From Butyrivibrio sp. AE3009 (GTDB lineage: Bacteria; Bacillota; Clostridia; Lachnospirales; Lachnospiraceae), in assembly GCF_000420845.1 (NCBI RefSeq), contig NZ_ATVS01000003.1:1-64000 (forward strand): 64,000 bases of DNA, written 5' to 3'. The position numbers were made by a program, and so were the translations under genes. The stretch's first letter is position 1; every line of letters starts with the position of its first letter. Shown piece after piece: positions 7,595-17,459 of the stretch. Below the pieces are notes generated by a model. It made no database searches, had not been told where the DNA came from, and saw only the letters and a list, made by a program, of their open reading frames with translations.

Positions 7595-8557
7595 CTACTT
7601 TGTGATAACTGATAAGAGCTTGGTCATGTCAGAATAAAGGGTTCCGCTGTCACTATCCTTCATGATAACGGAAATATAAGGATTGCCACTGGTATCTCTT
7701 GCAAGGAGTATCAAACAATGGCCTGCAGCCTGAGTTGTACCGGTCTTTCCACCGATAACGGTAACGCCTGTAGGTGCGGAGCTCTTGCCGGCAAGATAAG
7801 CATTGGTAGTGCCGATGGATACCTCTTTGACTCCACCTGCCGAATCCAGATATGTGGTATTGTATTCAGTCATATTTATTATTTCACTGAAGGTATCATA
7901 CTGCATGGCAGCATTGAACATCAGATACATGTCATAAGCAGTGACGTAATGCTCATCAGCGGTAAGACCATGCGGATTGGCAAAATGAGAATTGGTGGCA
8001 CCAAGCTTCTTAGCCTCAGTATTCATTAGTTCCACAAATTCATCCACTGAACCTGAAATATTTGAAGCAATAAGATTAGCTACGTCATTTGCTGAATAGA
8101 TAAGCAGGATCCTAAGAGCCTGATCAAGAGTCATTCTGTCTCCCTGCTTAAGGCCGATCTTCTGCGCTCCGCTCTCTGTTACTCCAACATCGCTGCCTGC
8201 AACAAGAACCTGATCCGGGCTTCCGTATTTGAGCGCGCAATAAGCCGTCATTACCTTGGTAAGACTGGCTGGCATCACTCTTTCATTTACATTAAGTGCA
8301 TATAGGGTTTCTTTGTTTTTTAAGTCAAAAAGACCGGCACTGAGGCCCTCATCGATAGAAATTCCGGCTTCAGTAATATCAGAATTAACAACACAAATCT
8401 CTGAGGCATATGTAGGATAAAACATGTTTTGCCTATTGCCTGCCTCAGATGAATCAAGTGTGTATTTAGATGAATAAGAGAATCCGGCACAACCGGATAC
8501 AGAAACGCTAACAGCAAGGCTCAGTATAACAGCTGTCAGCTTATTTATACATTTCAC
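7595..8557 (-). CDS. dacA: D-alanyl-D-alanine carboxypeptidase, lipoprotein form
   Basis: A penicillin-binding protein of the DacA/PBP5 type that trims the terminal D-Ala from peptidoglycan stem peptides. The active-site triad is complete: ASLTK (Ser-x-x-Lys), YSAND (Ser-x-Asn) and GGKTGTT (Lys-Thr-Gly). The N-terminus has a signal ending in VSVSGC, a lipobox, so it is probably a lipid-anchored protein. The C-terminal beta domain and membrane helix of PBP5 are missing, as in other short clostridial forms. The start is uncertain. A GTG at 8557 (320 residues) inside the end of mgsA fits the signal peptide best; TTG at 8566 is possible, and an upstream ATG at 8611 would bury the signal. Confidence 0.88.
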   Translation of the reverse strand: MKCINKLTAVILSLAVSVSVSGCAGFSYSSKYTLDSSEAGNRQNMFYPTYASEICVVNSDITEAGISIDEGLSAGLFDLKNKETLYALNVNERVMPASLTKVMTAYCALKYGSPDQVLVAGSDVGVTESGAQKIGLKQGDRMTLDQALRILLIYSANDVANLIASNISGSVDEFVELMNTEAKKLGATNSHFANPHGLTADEHYVTAYDMYLMFNAAMQYDTFSEIINMTEYNTTYLDSAGGVKEVSIGTTNAYLAGKSSAPTGVTVIGGKTGTTQAAGHCLILLARDTSGNPYISVIMKDSDSGTLYSDMTKLLSVITK

Positions 8558-8936
8558 GCCACTCAAGGTCTCCTCTGTCAAGTGATTTAATAAGCAGTTC
8601 TGCGGACGCAAGATTGGTTGCTACAGGTATATTGTGCATATCACAAAGAGTCATGACATTATTGATATCCGGTTCATGAGATTTGACCGTAAGAGGATCT
8701 CTAAGAAAGATCACAAGGTCAATTTCATTATGTTCAATTGCTGCACCGAGCTGCTGTGAGCCGCCCAAATGTCCTGCGAGATATTTATGAATTGAAAGGT
8801 TGGTTACTTCCTCTATCAGTCTTCCGGTAGTTCCTGTAGCAAAAAGATCATTTTTACTAAGAATACCTCTGTACGCAATGCAGAAGTTTTGCATAAGTCT
8901 CTTTTTTGCGTCATGTGCTATAAGTGCGATGTTCAT
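8541..8936 (-). CDS. mgsA: Methylglyoxal synthase
   Basis: A 131-residue enzyme that turns dihydroxyacetone phosphate into methylglyoxal and phosphate, an overflow route when phosphate is limiting. The phosphate-binding ATGTTGRL is near residue 33. [10 protein letters not shown] and FLRDPL, holding the catalytic Asp, follow, and the C-terminal [12 protein letters not shown] is typical. Length is standard for the family. It lies between rodA (4 bases) and the DacA-like gene (16-base overlap), so it is transcribed with cell-wall elongation genes. Confidence 0.95.
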   Translation of the reverse strand: MNIALIAHDAKKRLMQNFCIAYRGILSKNDLFATGTTGRLIEEVTNLSIHKYLAGHLGGSQQLGAAIEHNEIDLVIFLRDPLTVKSHEPDINNVMTLCDMHNIPVATNLASAELLIKSLDRGDLEWREMYK

Positions 8937-8940
8937 TAAC

Positions 8941-10065
8941 TTACACCCTCCCCAGGTTATATTTGTTACTTTGGAGTCTTACATTTAAAACAAAGCCGAT
9001 TCCCATGTAGACAGAAAGAAGCGATGTCAGACCATAACTTACAAACGGAAGCGGAATACCGGTGTTGGGAATAACTCCCGTTGCAACACCAATATTGATG
9101 AACCCCTGAAATCCGACCCAGGCTCCTACACCGGCAGCAATTACCTCACCGGCTCTGTCTTTGGCTTTTAGTGATATCAAAAAGCATTTAACTGAGATAC
9201 AAAGAATCAGGAGAATAACAATAAAAGCTCCAATAAATCCCAATTCTTCGCCTATAACAGTAAAAATAAAGTCTGTCTGAGATTCTGAGATGAATCCTCC
9301 ATTTAGAACGGAACTGATCTCATTGGTATTGTAACCTTTGCCGTAGAGCTGCCCGGAACCTATGGCCATCATTGAATTAATAGTCTGATAAGCCTCGGAA
9401 TTGGCATAGTCCTCGGGATGAAGCCACGCAAGAATACGCCTCTGCTGATAAGGTTCAAGGATACTGCTCTCACCCTGTACAGCATTATAAATTACAAATA
9501 AAACTGTTGGTATGGATACAGTGAGTACCGCCGCAACTATCTTCCAATTGATTCCGGCAACAAACATGATGCAGCTAAAGATTGTCATTACCATGATACA
9601 GGTAGAAAGATCCGGCTGACTTGCAATCAGGCCCAATGGCACCGCCAAGAGAATAAGGCAGATTAAAACAAAACCCAAATGCTTAACTTTATCTTTATAT
9701 TTCATAATAAACTGCGCAAAAAATAAAATCAATAAAATTTTGGCTGTCTCTGAAGGCTGGAAGGTGATTCCCAAAATATTAATCCATCTCTGGGCACCGT
9801 TTGTGGTACTTCCCAGCGGAGATTTAACCAATGCCAAAAGTGCCACATTTACAATATAAAAGGGAATATACAATTTAATCAAAAAAGAATAATCCAATAA
9901 GGAAATGAATACCATCAGGAATATTCCTGCGGCAAGTCCGGCTATCTGCTTGGTCACAAAGGAAGGCTGAGCCGAACTAATGGCAAACAACCCTATTATC
10001 GTGAGCGCTATGGACATCGCAGCCAGTGCGAAATCATAATTGATTATTTTGTACTTCTTTATCAT
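8941..10065 (-). CDS. rodA: SEDS family glycosyltransferase RodA
   Basis: A 374-residue polytopic membrane protein (about ten helices) that polymerises lipid II into glycan strands during cell elongation, working with a class B PBP. The SEDS signature is visible: [18 protein letters not shown] near residue 90 and, near the C-terminus, [20 protein letters not shown]. It is RodA rather than FtsW because it directly follows the PBP2 gene and lies in the mreBCD cluster. AAGGAAA lies before the start. Confidence 0.93.
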   Translation of the reverse strand: MIKKYKIINYDFALAAMSIALTIIGLFAISSAQPSFVTKQIAGLAAGIFLMVFISLLDYSFLIKLYIPFYIVNVALLALVKSPLGSTTNGAQRWINILGITFQPSETAKILLILFFAQFIMKYKDKVKHLGFVLICLILLAVPLGLIASQPDLSTCIMVMTIFSCIMFVAGINWKIVAAVLTVSIPTVLFVIYNAVQGESSILEPYQQRRILAWLHPEDYANSEAYQTINSMMAIGSGQLYGKGYNTNEISSVLNGGFISESQTDFIFTVIGEELGFIGAFIVILLILCISVKCFLISLKAKDRAGEVIAAGVGAWVGFQGFINIGVATGVIPNTGIPLPFVSYGLTSLLSVYMGIGFVLNVRLQSNKYNLGRV

Positions 10066-10080
10066 AAAAAAATTTCCTTT

Positions 10081-12969
10081 TTAATCAGCATTAATAGCGC
10101 CATCCTGCAAGGTCTGTGCTGTTCCGGAAATGATCTCATCCTCATCCATAAGGTCAAAATAATAAACCAGCGCATCCTTGGTAATCTGAGCCGCATAAGC
10201 GGATGTATAACCATTAGCTATTCTGGTAGCAATGGCAATCTCAGGCTTTTCATAAGGAGCATAGCATACAAACAGGGAATGGTTAGGCCTGTTGGCTGAT
10301 TCCTGGGCTGTACCGGTCTTACCTGCAACATTTACGCCAAGATTGGTGTAATAAGGCTTATCCTGAACCACCTGTCGCATTCCAAGATGAATCGCATTCC
10401 AGTAGGAATCAGGCATATCGATGGTGCTTCTTATCTCTGCAGAATTCTCTTCGAGAAGGTTACCGTTGGAATCCGTTGTCTTATCTACCAATGTGAGATT
10501 GTAGCAGGTTCCGCTGTTAGCTACAGTTGTAACATATCTTGCAAGACCTACTGTTGTATAGGCCTGATTACCCTGACCAATCGCTGTTCTTACAGAGTCC
10601 TGATTGGATATCTGAGGTTCTGATTCAGCTATCTCAATACCTGATTTTTCAGTAAGTCCGTAGAGGTCAACGTATTTCGCAATCTTTTCAAGACCGACAT
10701 CTGATTTGTAGGAATCTCCCGAAATACCAAGTCTGTAACCAACTTCGTAGAAGAATACGTTACAGGAATTCCTGATTCCACCGGTCACATTAAGTCCTCC
10801 GTGGGCTCTGGGATAAACCCAGCATTTTGGCGGATGATCAAGCTTATCAAAAATACCGTTGCAGTATATGATTGAGTCGGTTGTTATAACTCCTTCGTTA
10901 AGGCCGGCTGTTGATGATATCATCTTGAAAGTAGAACCCGGAGCAGTCTTTTGCTGCGTAGCATAATTATACAGCGGATTGGACTTATCACTTCGAAGCT
11001 TAGCATAGTAGGCCGCATCAACACCGTTGGCCATCATGTTGTTGTCATATCCGGGATAAGAAACAAGCGCAAGCACATCACCGGTATTAACATCCGTAAT
11101 AACCATGGATCCGGTACAAGGGTCCAAAGCCAGCTGCGCAGGAGTGATATCCAGCTTCTGAATTCTGTTGATCATAAAGCTGTATGCACTCTCACCGCTT
11201 CTTTGCCATAAAGAAAGCTCGTCTTCATCAAGAGTAACAGCTTCCTGTTCAAGAAGTACATCACATACCTGTGTTCCGCTAATATATCCGTCAAGAAGAA
11301 GGTATTTGTACATTCTTGTCTGGAAATCATAATCTGTTTCAAGAACCTTAGAGGTATACGTAACGATCTGATTAAAAATCTGTTCAGAATCCGCATACTG
11401 ATTGTCAATTTCCAGTTTGGAAACATCGATCCAGTTCATCGCAATGGCATATTTCAGGTACTCTGCAAGTGAAATAGTCTCATCTGTAGTCCAGGCAATG
11501 TACATGGAATCTTCTCTATCCACCTTGGATGTGTCCAAAATACCATTGGAATAAAGCATGGCAGCAATATGACTCATATACCACTGGTATTCCTTGGATA
11601 ACTGATCATAAGGAGTTTTCTTCTCATTGAGCTCAGTCTTTATCTGCTCAAGAACATTTTCATTTTTCTCAACAAAGGCTGCATATACTGCCTGCTCATT
11701 TTCCTTGGCATCCTTAGCGGATAGATGATTGATGTTAATTACATCATTGTCAAACATAGCAAAATAGACATCGTAAATCGGTATTACGATGTTACTGGAG
11801 CTGGAGGCTGAAGTATAAGTATAAGTTTTGACATTCTGTATCTTTGAAACAAGAATACCGGCAAGGGACTGCTCAATAATGTTATAGCAAGCCTCAGTAA
11901 GATCCTTATCAATTGTAAGGTATACATCATTACCGGCAACAGAATCCACATAGTTACTGGTCTCAATTACCTGACCTGTATTATCTACATATACGGTTTC
12001 TGAACCTTTTTTGCCCTGAAGAACACTCTCCATGGCCTGTTCGATACCGGACTTTCCAACAGTATCGTTAATTCCGTAAGAAGGGTTAGTCAAAACAAGC
12101 TCGGCAAGTTCATCTTCAGATACCTTGCCTGTATAACCCAGTACCTGTGAAAAATATACTGAGTCAACATACTTTCTTGCAGTGCTCTCATTGATTGAGA
12201 CACCGGTAAGGCTCTCGGAATTCTCCATAACATCAGCCACTGTTTTGTCACTGACATCAGAAGCTACTATAGTATCAATGTATTTCTGATACGAATTTGC
12301 CGCCATGTTAAATCTGACATTCAGTATCTTAAGTGCCCTGTCAGGCGTATAGCCAAGTCTTGGGGTAAAAGTAGAGTTGTCATCTTCCACTTCGTTTGAA
12401 CCTATTCCATAGGTCTTGCACAGATCATCAACAACCTCTGTTGCTGACTTTGTTTTTTCCTCGTATTTGAGGTCATTAACGGAAGCATGACCGTAAACAT
12501 CCGCAAGAAAACGAAGAAGTGAATTGCCCTCAACTGTAAATTCGTAATTACCGCTATCGTTGATAATAATATTGAAATCCTGATCGACACTGTCGCCGTT
12601 CTTTTCAATTATTTCAATAAGCTTATCAAGCGTAGCGTTGATCTTCTTGTTCTTACCGGAGCCGGATTTATAAACATCTTCAATAGTGACAGAATTGGCC
12701 AGCTCGTTGTAAGCAAGAAGATTGCCGTTTCTGTCATAGATATTGCCTCTGGCTGCAGGAATGCTTTTTTCCTTCTTGATTCGCAGTTTAAATGAATCAA
12801 GATAATACTCACCATTAATTATCTGCAGCGAAAAAAGTCTATAGATCATGATCGATGCAAGAAGGATCAATACTCCACAGACCATCACAGCTCTGGACGT
12901 TATGAATTTAATCAGATTCTCTTTAAATTCATCAAACAAATTTCTTTGCTTCCTTTTCTTCCTTCTCAT
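10081..12969 (-). CDS. mrdA: Penicillin-binding protein 2, unusually long
   Basis: A class B PBP, the transpeptidase partner of RodA. One membrane helix (about residues 29-47) anchors it. A dimerisation/pedestal domain with AARGNIYDRNG follows, and then the transpeptidase with PGSTFKM (catalytic Ser), RNSCN and AGKTGTAQ. At 962 residues it is well above the 600-700 usual for PBP2. Most of the excess is one Asp/Glu-rich insert between the VDSVAGNDVYLTIDKDL segment and the DPCTGSMVITDVNTGDVLAL segment, about residues 375-605. Such inserts occur in some clostridial PBP2s. It overlaps mreD by 38 bases, so translation is probably coupled; no strong ribosome site is seen. Confidence 0.92.
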   Translation of the reverse strand: MRRKKRKQRNLFDEFKENLIKFITSRAVMVCGVLILLASIMIYRLFSLQIINGEYYLDSFKLRIKKEKSIPAARGNIYDRNGNLLAYNELANSVTIEDVYKSGSGKNKKINATLDKLIEIIEKNGDSVDQDFNIIINDSGNYEFTVEGNSLLRFLADVYGHASVNDLKYEEKTKSATEVVDDLCKTYGIGSNEVEDDNSTFTPRLGYTPDRALKILNVRFNMAANSYQKYIDTIVASDVSDKTVADVMENSESLTGVSINESTARKYVDSVYFSQVLGYTGKVSEDELAELVLTNPSYGINDTVGKSGIEQAMESVLQGKKGSETVYVDNTGQVIETSNYVDSVAGNDVYLTIDKDLTEACYNIIEQSLAGILVSKIQNVKTYTYTSASSSSNIVIPIYDVYFAMFDNDVININHLSAKDAKENEQAVYAAFVEKNENVLEQIKTELNEKKTPYDQLSKEYQWYMSHIAAMLYSNGILDTSKVDREDSMYIAWTTDETISLAEYLKYAIAMNWIDVSKLEIDNQYADSEQIFNQIVTYTSKVLETDYDFQTRMYKYLLLDGYISGTQVCDVLLEQEAVTLDEDELSLWQRSGESAYSFMINRIQKLDITPAQLALDPCTGSMVITDVNTGDVLALVSYPGYDNNMMANGVDAAYYAKLRSDKSNPLYNYATQQKTAPGSTFKMISSTAGLNEGVITTDSIIYCNGIFDKLDHPPKCWVYPRAHGGLNVTGGIRNSCNVFFYEVGYRLGISGDSYKSDVGLEKIAKYVDLYGLTEKSGIEIAESEPQISNQDSVRTAIGQGNQAYTTVGLARYVTTVANSGTCYNLTLVDKTTDSNGNLLEENSAEIRSTIDMPDSYWNAIHLGMRQVVQDKPYYTNLGVNVAGKTGTAQESANRPNHSLFVCYAPYEKPEIAIATRIANGYTSAYAAQITKDALVYYFDLMDEDEIISGTAQTLQDGAINAD

Positions 12970-13456
12970 CTATATCGTTGTTTATCCGCAGAATCAAAGG
13001 ATAGTATAATATCGCAACAATGGCCGTGTAGACCATTTCAGGAATAATCACATTCATCATATAGTAACCAAGATTGAACTTTGTTCTGAACAAAAACATG
13101 AGAACATAGCAGACAAATCCAAAAACAAAATCCGAGATTGTTATGATGACAATGGGAATCGCAATATTCTGAGTATAGAATATCTCATGGAATTTACCTA
13201 CCACGAACCCTATATACATATAGATCAGAGCAAAGAAGCCTATATATGTGCCAAAAAACACATCAACCAAAAGGCCACAGAAAAAACCGCAGATCAGGCC
13301 TTGTCTGTCACCTTTGATAAAGGCTGTGGCTGACGTAAGGATCATCAAAAGATTAGGTGCTATATCACCGAAATCCAGAACTCTGAATACCGTTGTCTGC
13401 ACTATAAATGAAAGAATTATTAAGATGAAGTTCGTTAATACTCTTCTGATATTCAT
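12932..13456 (-). CDS. mreD: Rod shape-determining protein MreD
   Basis: A 174-residue integral membrane protein with five or six helices, part of the elongation complex linking MreB filaments outside the cytoplasm to PBP2 and RodA. Sequence conservation in MreD is low. The call rests on size, hydrophobic pattern, the family-like LDFGDIAPNLLMILTSATAF and DRQGLICGFFCGLLVDVF, and the position between mreC and PBP2. AAGG lies 6 bases before the ATG. The charged C-terminus (DIDEKEEKEAKK) is cytoplasmic. Confidence 0.88.
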   Translation of the reverse strand: MNIRRVLTNFILIILSFIVQTTVFRVLDFGDIAPNLLMILTSATAFIKGDRQGLICGFFCGLLVDVFFGTYIGFFALIYMYIGFVVGKFHEIFYTQNIAIPIVIITISDFVFGFVCYVLMFLFRTKFNLGYYMMNVIIPEMVYTAIVAILYYPLILRINNDIDEKEEKEAKKFV

Positions 13457-13465
13457 CTGGTACCT

Positions 13466-14335
13466 TTACTGATTGGTGTCTTTCTTTTGTTCCAAAATAA
13501 CAAGAACAACATTCATATGCTCAAAATCAACTGCAGGTGTCAGTGTTCCTGACTTGGTAAGATTGTTGGAGTCATCATCAAGCGTGGAAATATAACCTAT
13601 AAGGATTCCGGGAAGATACTTATCACTGATATTGGAAGTAACAATCTTATCTCCCACTTTAACCTTATCTGCTTCGTCAACAAGCTTGGAAAAATTTATA
13701 AGTCCCTGGCTGTATAATTCCAGGTCACCGGATACAATCAGATTATCCGAGGAAGACAGAACCATACCTGAAACAGAAGAATTATCTGCGATTATAGACT
13801 GTACTTTGGCCCAATCAGGTCCTACATCCATTACTCTTCCCACAAGACCTGCGCCGGCAATAACATTCATATCAACGGCAATGCCATCGTCGCTTCCCTT
13901 ATCAATCACAAAGGAGTAATACCAGTTACCGGCATCCTTGGCGATTATTCTGGCTCCGGTCTTCTTGTAGTTCTCATATTGAGCATCAAGAGCATAGAGT
14001 TCGCGAAGTTCAGTGAGCTCATACTTTTCCTGTTCAAGATTGGTATTGGCTATAGTTAGTTCATCAATCTGTTCCTTTAGCTGTTCATTCTCAGAAAGAA
14101 GCTGAGTAATTGATGAGAGCCTGTCTCCTGACTGTTTGAGAAATGTGCCAACGGTGGTTATACCCTTCTGAAAGGGCACAATAAAAATACCTGTAAACGA
14201 ATTCAAAGGTCCGGTAAACAGGCTTGTATTAAAGGTTATGACAATCATTCCCGTACATACTATTGTTAAAATAAAGAGGAGATATTTACTTGGCAGAGTA
14301 AATTTGTCTCCTCTTCTCTTGATAATGGGACTCAT
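13466..14335 (-). CDS. mreC: Rod shape-determining protein MreC
   Basis: A 289-residue protein with a basic N-terminus, one membrane helix (about residues 17-36), a coiled coil (about 70-110, SENEQLKEQIDELTIANTNL) and the paired beta-barrel domain that forms filaments and activates PBP2. The conserved GLVGRVMDVGPDWAKVQSI segment is near residue 158. Length is normal. It overlaps mreB by one base (TAATG) and precedes mreD by 9 bases. Confidence 0.93.
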   Translation of the reverse strand: MSPIIKRRGDKFTLPSKYLLFILTIVCTGMIVITFNTSLFTGPLNSFTGIFIVPFQKGITTVGTFLKQSGDRLSSITQLLSENEQLKEQIDELTIANTNLEQEKYELTELRELYALDAQYENYKKTGARIIAKDAGNWYYSFVIDKGSDDGIAVDMNVIAGAGLVGRVMDVGPDWAKVQSIIADNSSVSGMVLSSSDNLIVSGDLELYSQGLINFSKLVDEADKVKVGDKIVTSNISDKYLPGILIGYISTLDDDSNNLTKSGTLTPAVDFEHMNVVLVILEQKKDTNQ

Positions 14336-15339
14336 TATTTATCCTCTTCAATTCCATATGCAAGAGCTTTGTACTGATCTTCTCTTATGATCTTGGCAAG
14401 TCCAAGGGCACCTGAGCCGATTGGATTCTCAGCGATATTAACATTAAGACCTACGCCGTTTGAAAGTCTCTGTGCAAGATGACATACCTGAGAAGCACCA
14501 CCTGTAAGGTAAAGTCCGTGCTTGAAAATATCAGCAGCAAGCTCCGGAGGAGTCTTCTCAAGTGCAGCTTTGATGTTATCAAGGATAACATCGAAGTTCT
14601 CGATAAGTGCCTGATTAAGAAGATCTGTAGGAATCTTACGCTCAACAGGAAGACCTGTTACAATATCTCTTCCGTAAACAACAGCTTCCTTACCCTCTTT
14701 CTCAAGTTCCTTAAGAGAAATCTTAACATTTTCGGAGGTCTTCTCACCGATAAGAAGTCCAAATTCCTTACGAATCACGTTTCTGATGGACTCATCAAAC
14801 TTCTTGCCACCGACCTTTATAAGCTTACTTACAACAATACCTCTAAGAGAAAGAATAGAGATCTCAGTTGTATCATAGCCTACATTAACAACAAGAACAC
14901 CCTGTGAATTCATAACGTCAATATTCATTCCAAGGCCATCTGCAAGAGGCTTCTTAACCATCATGATCTTTTTGGCTTTGATTCCTGCATCATTGATAAG
15001 ATCATGGAAAGCTCTTCTCTCTACCTCTGTTACGTCCTTGGGAACAGTGATATATACTTCGCAGGGCTTAACATTACCTTTCATCTGATCTGTAAGGAAA
15101 AGCTTAACCAGAGTCTCCATATGCTCAATATCAGCAATAACTCCGCTGTTAAGCGGATAAGAGATCTTGATCTTATCGGGAGCCTTCTCATACATCTCAT
15201 ATGCAGAATTGCCATAAGCAAAAACATTTGTCTTGTTCTCGATGGCGATCATATTCTTCTCAACTGTGAGGTTATCCTCATCTCTGTTGTAAATCTTAAT
15301 ATTACTTGTTCCAAGATCGATTCCGAAAATATTAGCCAA
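14335..15339 (-). CDS. mreB: Actin-like cell shape protein MreB
   Basis: MreB is a 334-residue actin homologue that forms membrane-bound filaments and directs elongation. The phosphate 1 motif is at the N-terminus (FGIDLGTSNIKIY). Phosphate 2 (VVNVGYDTTEISIL) and the adenosine motif (LYLTGGASQ) follow in order. It could be an Mbl paralogue, but as first of the mreBCD set MreB is the best name. The start codon is TTG, 5 bases after a perfect AAGGAGG; I see no better start. It follows radC closely. Confidence 0.93.
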   Translation of the reverse strand: MANIFGIDLGTSNIKIYNRDEDNLTVEKNMIAIENKTNVFAYGNSAYEMYEKAPDKIKISYPLNSGVIADIEHMETLVKLFLTDQMKGNVKPCEVYITVPKDVTEVERRAFHDLINDAGIKAKKIMMVKKPLADGLGMNIDVMNSQGVLVVNVGYDTTEISILSLRGIVVSKLIKVGGKKFDESIRNVIRKEFGLLIGEKTSENVKISLKELEKEGKEAVVYGRDIVTGLPVERKIPTDLLNQALIENFDVILDNIKAALEKTPPELAADIFKHGLYLTGGASQVCHLAQRLSNGVGLNVNIAENPIGSGALGLAKIIREDQYKALAYGIEEDK

Positions 15340-15349
15340 AACTTCCTCC

Positions 15350-16066
15350 TTAATTCCACATGAGCCCCTTCTCGGCTATGCTCGTGTAGGTATTATCTCC
15401 GATTATTATGTGATCGATCAGGTTAATATCCAGCATACTCCCTGATTCTCTGATTTTATTGGTTATTACTATATCCGCCCTGCTGGGGGTGGGATCGCCG
15501 CCGGGATGATTATGCAAAAGAAGCACGTTGGAAGCACTGCATTTGAGTGCCTTCAAAAACACCTCCCTGGGCGATAAAGCAGATGAATTGACAGTACCTA
15601 TGGATAATACCGACTCATCAATAAGCCTCAATCTGTTGTTGAGACATAGAAGAATTACTTTCTCACTATCCTCATGTCTCATTTTCTCCATGTAAAAAGT
15701 CGCAACCTGTGAAGAAGAACTGCAATCCAGAGAATTTCTGGTTATACTGCAGGCCATGCGCTTGGAAAGCTCCGCAATACACTTAAGTTTAACAGCCTTA
15801 ACCTCGCCAACTCCGTGTACCTTCTTGAGTTCATCAACTGACAGGGAAAAAAGACTGTTCAGTCCGCCTTCCCGTCCTGTACCCATATTCAAAATCTTTC
15901 CTGCAATATCAACAGGTGACGCATCCTTCGTTCCGGTTCTGATTATGATAGCGAGAAGCTCAACGTCTGTCAGACTCTCCGGACCGAATTTCAAAAATCT
16001 TTCATAAGGAAGCATATCTCTGTAGACACTTCCCTCTGCCAGCATCGTATTAAACGAATTAAGCAT
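15350..16066 (-). CDS. radC: RadC/JAB-domain protein
   Basis: A 238-residue protein with an N-terminal helix-hairpin-helix region (about residues 30-95) and a C-terminal JAB/MPN metalloprotease-like domain. The JAB metal site is complete: HNHPGGDPTPSRAD (His-x-His and Asp). The old name DNA repair protein is not well supported; the biochemical role is unsettled. In Firmicutes radC regularly sits before mreB, as here (10 bases). A candidate extended -10 (TGATAATAT on the minus strand) lies in the gap at 16067-16160. Confidence 0.93.
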   Translation of the reverse strand: MLNSFNTMLAEGSVYRDMLPYERFLKFGPESLTDVELLAIIIRTGTKDASPVDIAGKILNMGTGREGGLNSLFSLSVDELKKVHGVGEVKAVKLKCIAELSKRMACSITRNSLDCSSSSQVATFYMEKMRHEDSEKVILLCLNNRLRLIDESVLSIGTVNSSALSPREVFLKALKCSASNVLLLHNHPGGDPTPSRADIVITNKIRESGSMLDINLIDHIIIGDNTYTSIAEKGLMWN

Positions 16067-16160
16067 CTAAGTCCCTCTGTACGTTTCCGGACGATCACAA
16101 AAAGACTCATTAAATATATTATCACAAAATCAAAGGTATGGTATAAAAACCTTTATAAAC

Positions 16161-17459
16161 TTATGCTTTTAAATCAGCAGGATTCACAAGCCCGGAATTT
16201 ACAAGGCTCTGCAGCGTCTTGAGAATACCAAGTTTGGCGTGGGGCCAGGTAAGTCCTCCCTGGAAAAATACTGAATAAGGAGGCTTGATCGGACCGTCAG
16301 CCGAAAGCTCAATTGATGAACCGGAGACAAACGCGCCTGCAGCCATAATAACCTGAGCATCATATCCGGGCATATCCCAAGGCTCAGGAGCAACAAAGGA
16401 ATCAACCGGCGCAGCTGCCTGTACACCCTCACAGAAGGCAATTACTCCTTCAGGTTTACCAAAGGTCACAGCCTGAATTATGTCAAAACGATCCTCGGTT
16501 GCATTAGGATGAACCGAAAATCCCAGCTTTTCATATATATTAGCAGCAAAAATAGCTCCTTTTAACGCGGAAGCTGTTACAGTCGGTGCTAAAAAGAATC
16601 CCTGATAGAACTGAGGAAGAATTCCAAGCGATGCACCAACCTCTTTGCCAAGTCCGGGTGAAGTAAGCCTGAATGCAGCATTCTCAACGCATTCCTTCTT
16701 GCCTGCAATATATCCGCCGATGGGAGCGAGTCCGCCGCCGGGGTTCTTGATAAGAGATCCCACAACCATGTCTGCTCCGAGATCGGTAGGTTCTATCGTC
16801 TCAACGAACTCTCCGTAGCAGTTGTCTACCATGCAGTAAACATCTTTCTTTACAGACTTGATAAATGAGATAAGTTCTCCGATTCTCTCAACGGAAAGTG
16901 TGGGTCTGGTCTGATATCCCTTTGAACGCTGAATTGTCACAAGCTTAATATTGTCATGTTCAAGCAGAGCTTTTTTAATATTATCAAAATCAAAACCGCC
17001 ATCAGCTAAGAGGTCCACCTGACAATATTCAATTCCGTATTCCTTAAGAGAACCCTTGGAATCTCTGATTCCGATAACCTCTTCAAGGGTATCGTAGGGC
17101 TTACCTACAGGTGAAAAAAGCATATCACCCGGGCGAAGATTACTCATAAGCGCAAGAGCAAGTGCATGGGTTCCACAGGTAATCTGAGGTCTCACAAGAG
17201 CATCCTCTGTATGGAAAACCGATGCATATACAGCTTCCAGCTTCTCTCTTCCTATATCATTGTAGCCATAACCTGTAGTACCAAGAAGGCAGGCCTCAGA
17301 TACCTTGTTATCCTGCATGGCCTTTAAGACCTTAAGCTGATTATACTCTGCGTTTTCATCGATTTTCTTAAAACGCGGAGCAAGTCCTTCCAAAATTTTC
17401 TCTCCAAATTCAAATACTTCCTTGGATATACCAAGTGCTTCATAAATATTACTGTTCAT
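16161..17459 (-). CDS. Methionine gamma-lyase family protein (YnbB-like)
   Basis: A 432-residue fold-type I PLP enzyme of the family also called aluminium resistance protein or YnbB. The PLP Lys is in GSLIKNPGGGLAPIGGYIAGK, preceded by MVDNCYGEFVE with the ring-stacking Asp. It resembles cystathionine gamma-synthase enzymes, but no substrate is proven for this branch. Its context, directly after miaA (11-base overlap, GAGGATTT before the ATG), is conserved in Clostridia and hints at a link to sulfur or tRNA-modification metabolism. Confidence 0.88.
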   Translation of the reverse strand: MNSNIYEALGISKEVFEFGEKILEGLAPRFKKIDENAEYNQLKVLKAMQDNKVSEACLLGTTGYGYNDIGREKLEAVYASVFHTEDALVRPQITCGTHALALALMSNLRPGDMLFSPVGKPYDTLEEVIGIRDSKGSLKEYGIEYCQVDLLADGGFDFDNIKKALLEHDNIKLVTIQRSKGYQTRPTLSVERIGELISFIKSVKKDVYCMVDNCYGEFVETIEPTDLGADMVVGSLIKNPGGGLAPIGGYIAGKKECVENAAFRLTSPGLGKEVGASLGILPQFYQGFFLAPTVTASALKGAIFAANIYEKLGFSVHPNATEDRFDIIQAVTFGKPEGVIAFCEGVQAAAPVDSFVAPEPWDMPGYDAQVIMAAGAFVSGSSIELSADGPIKPPYSVFFQGGLTWPHAKLGILKTLQSLVNSGLVNPADLKA

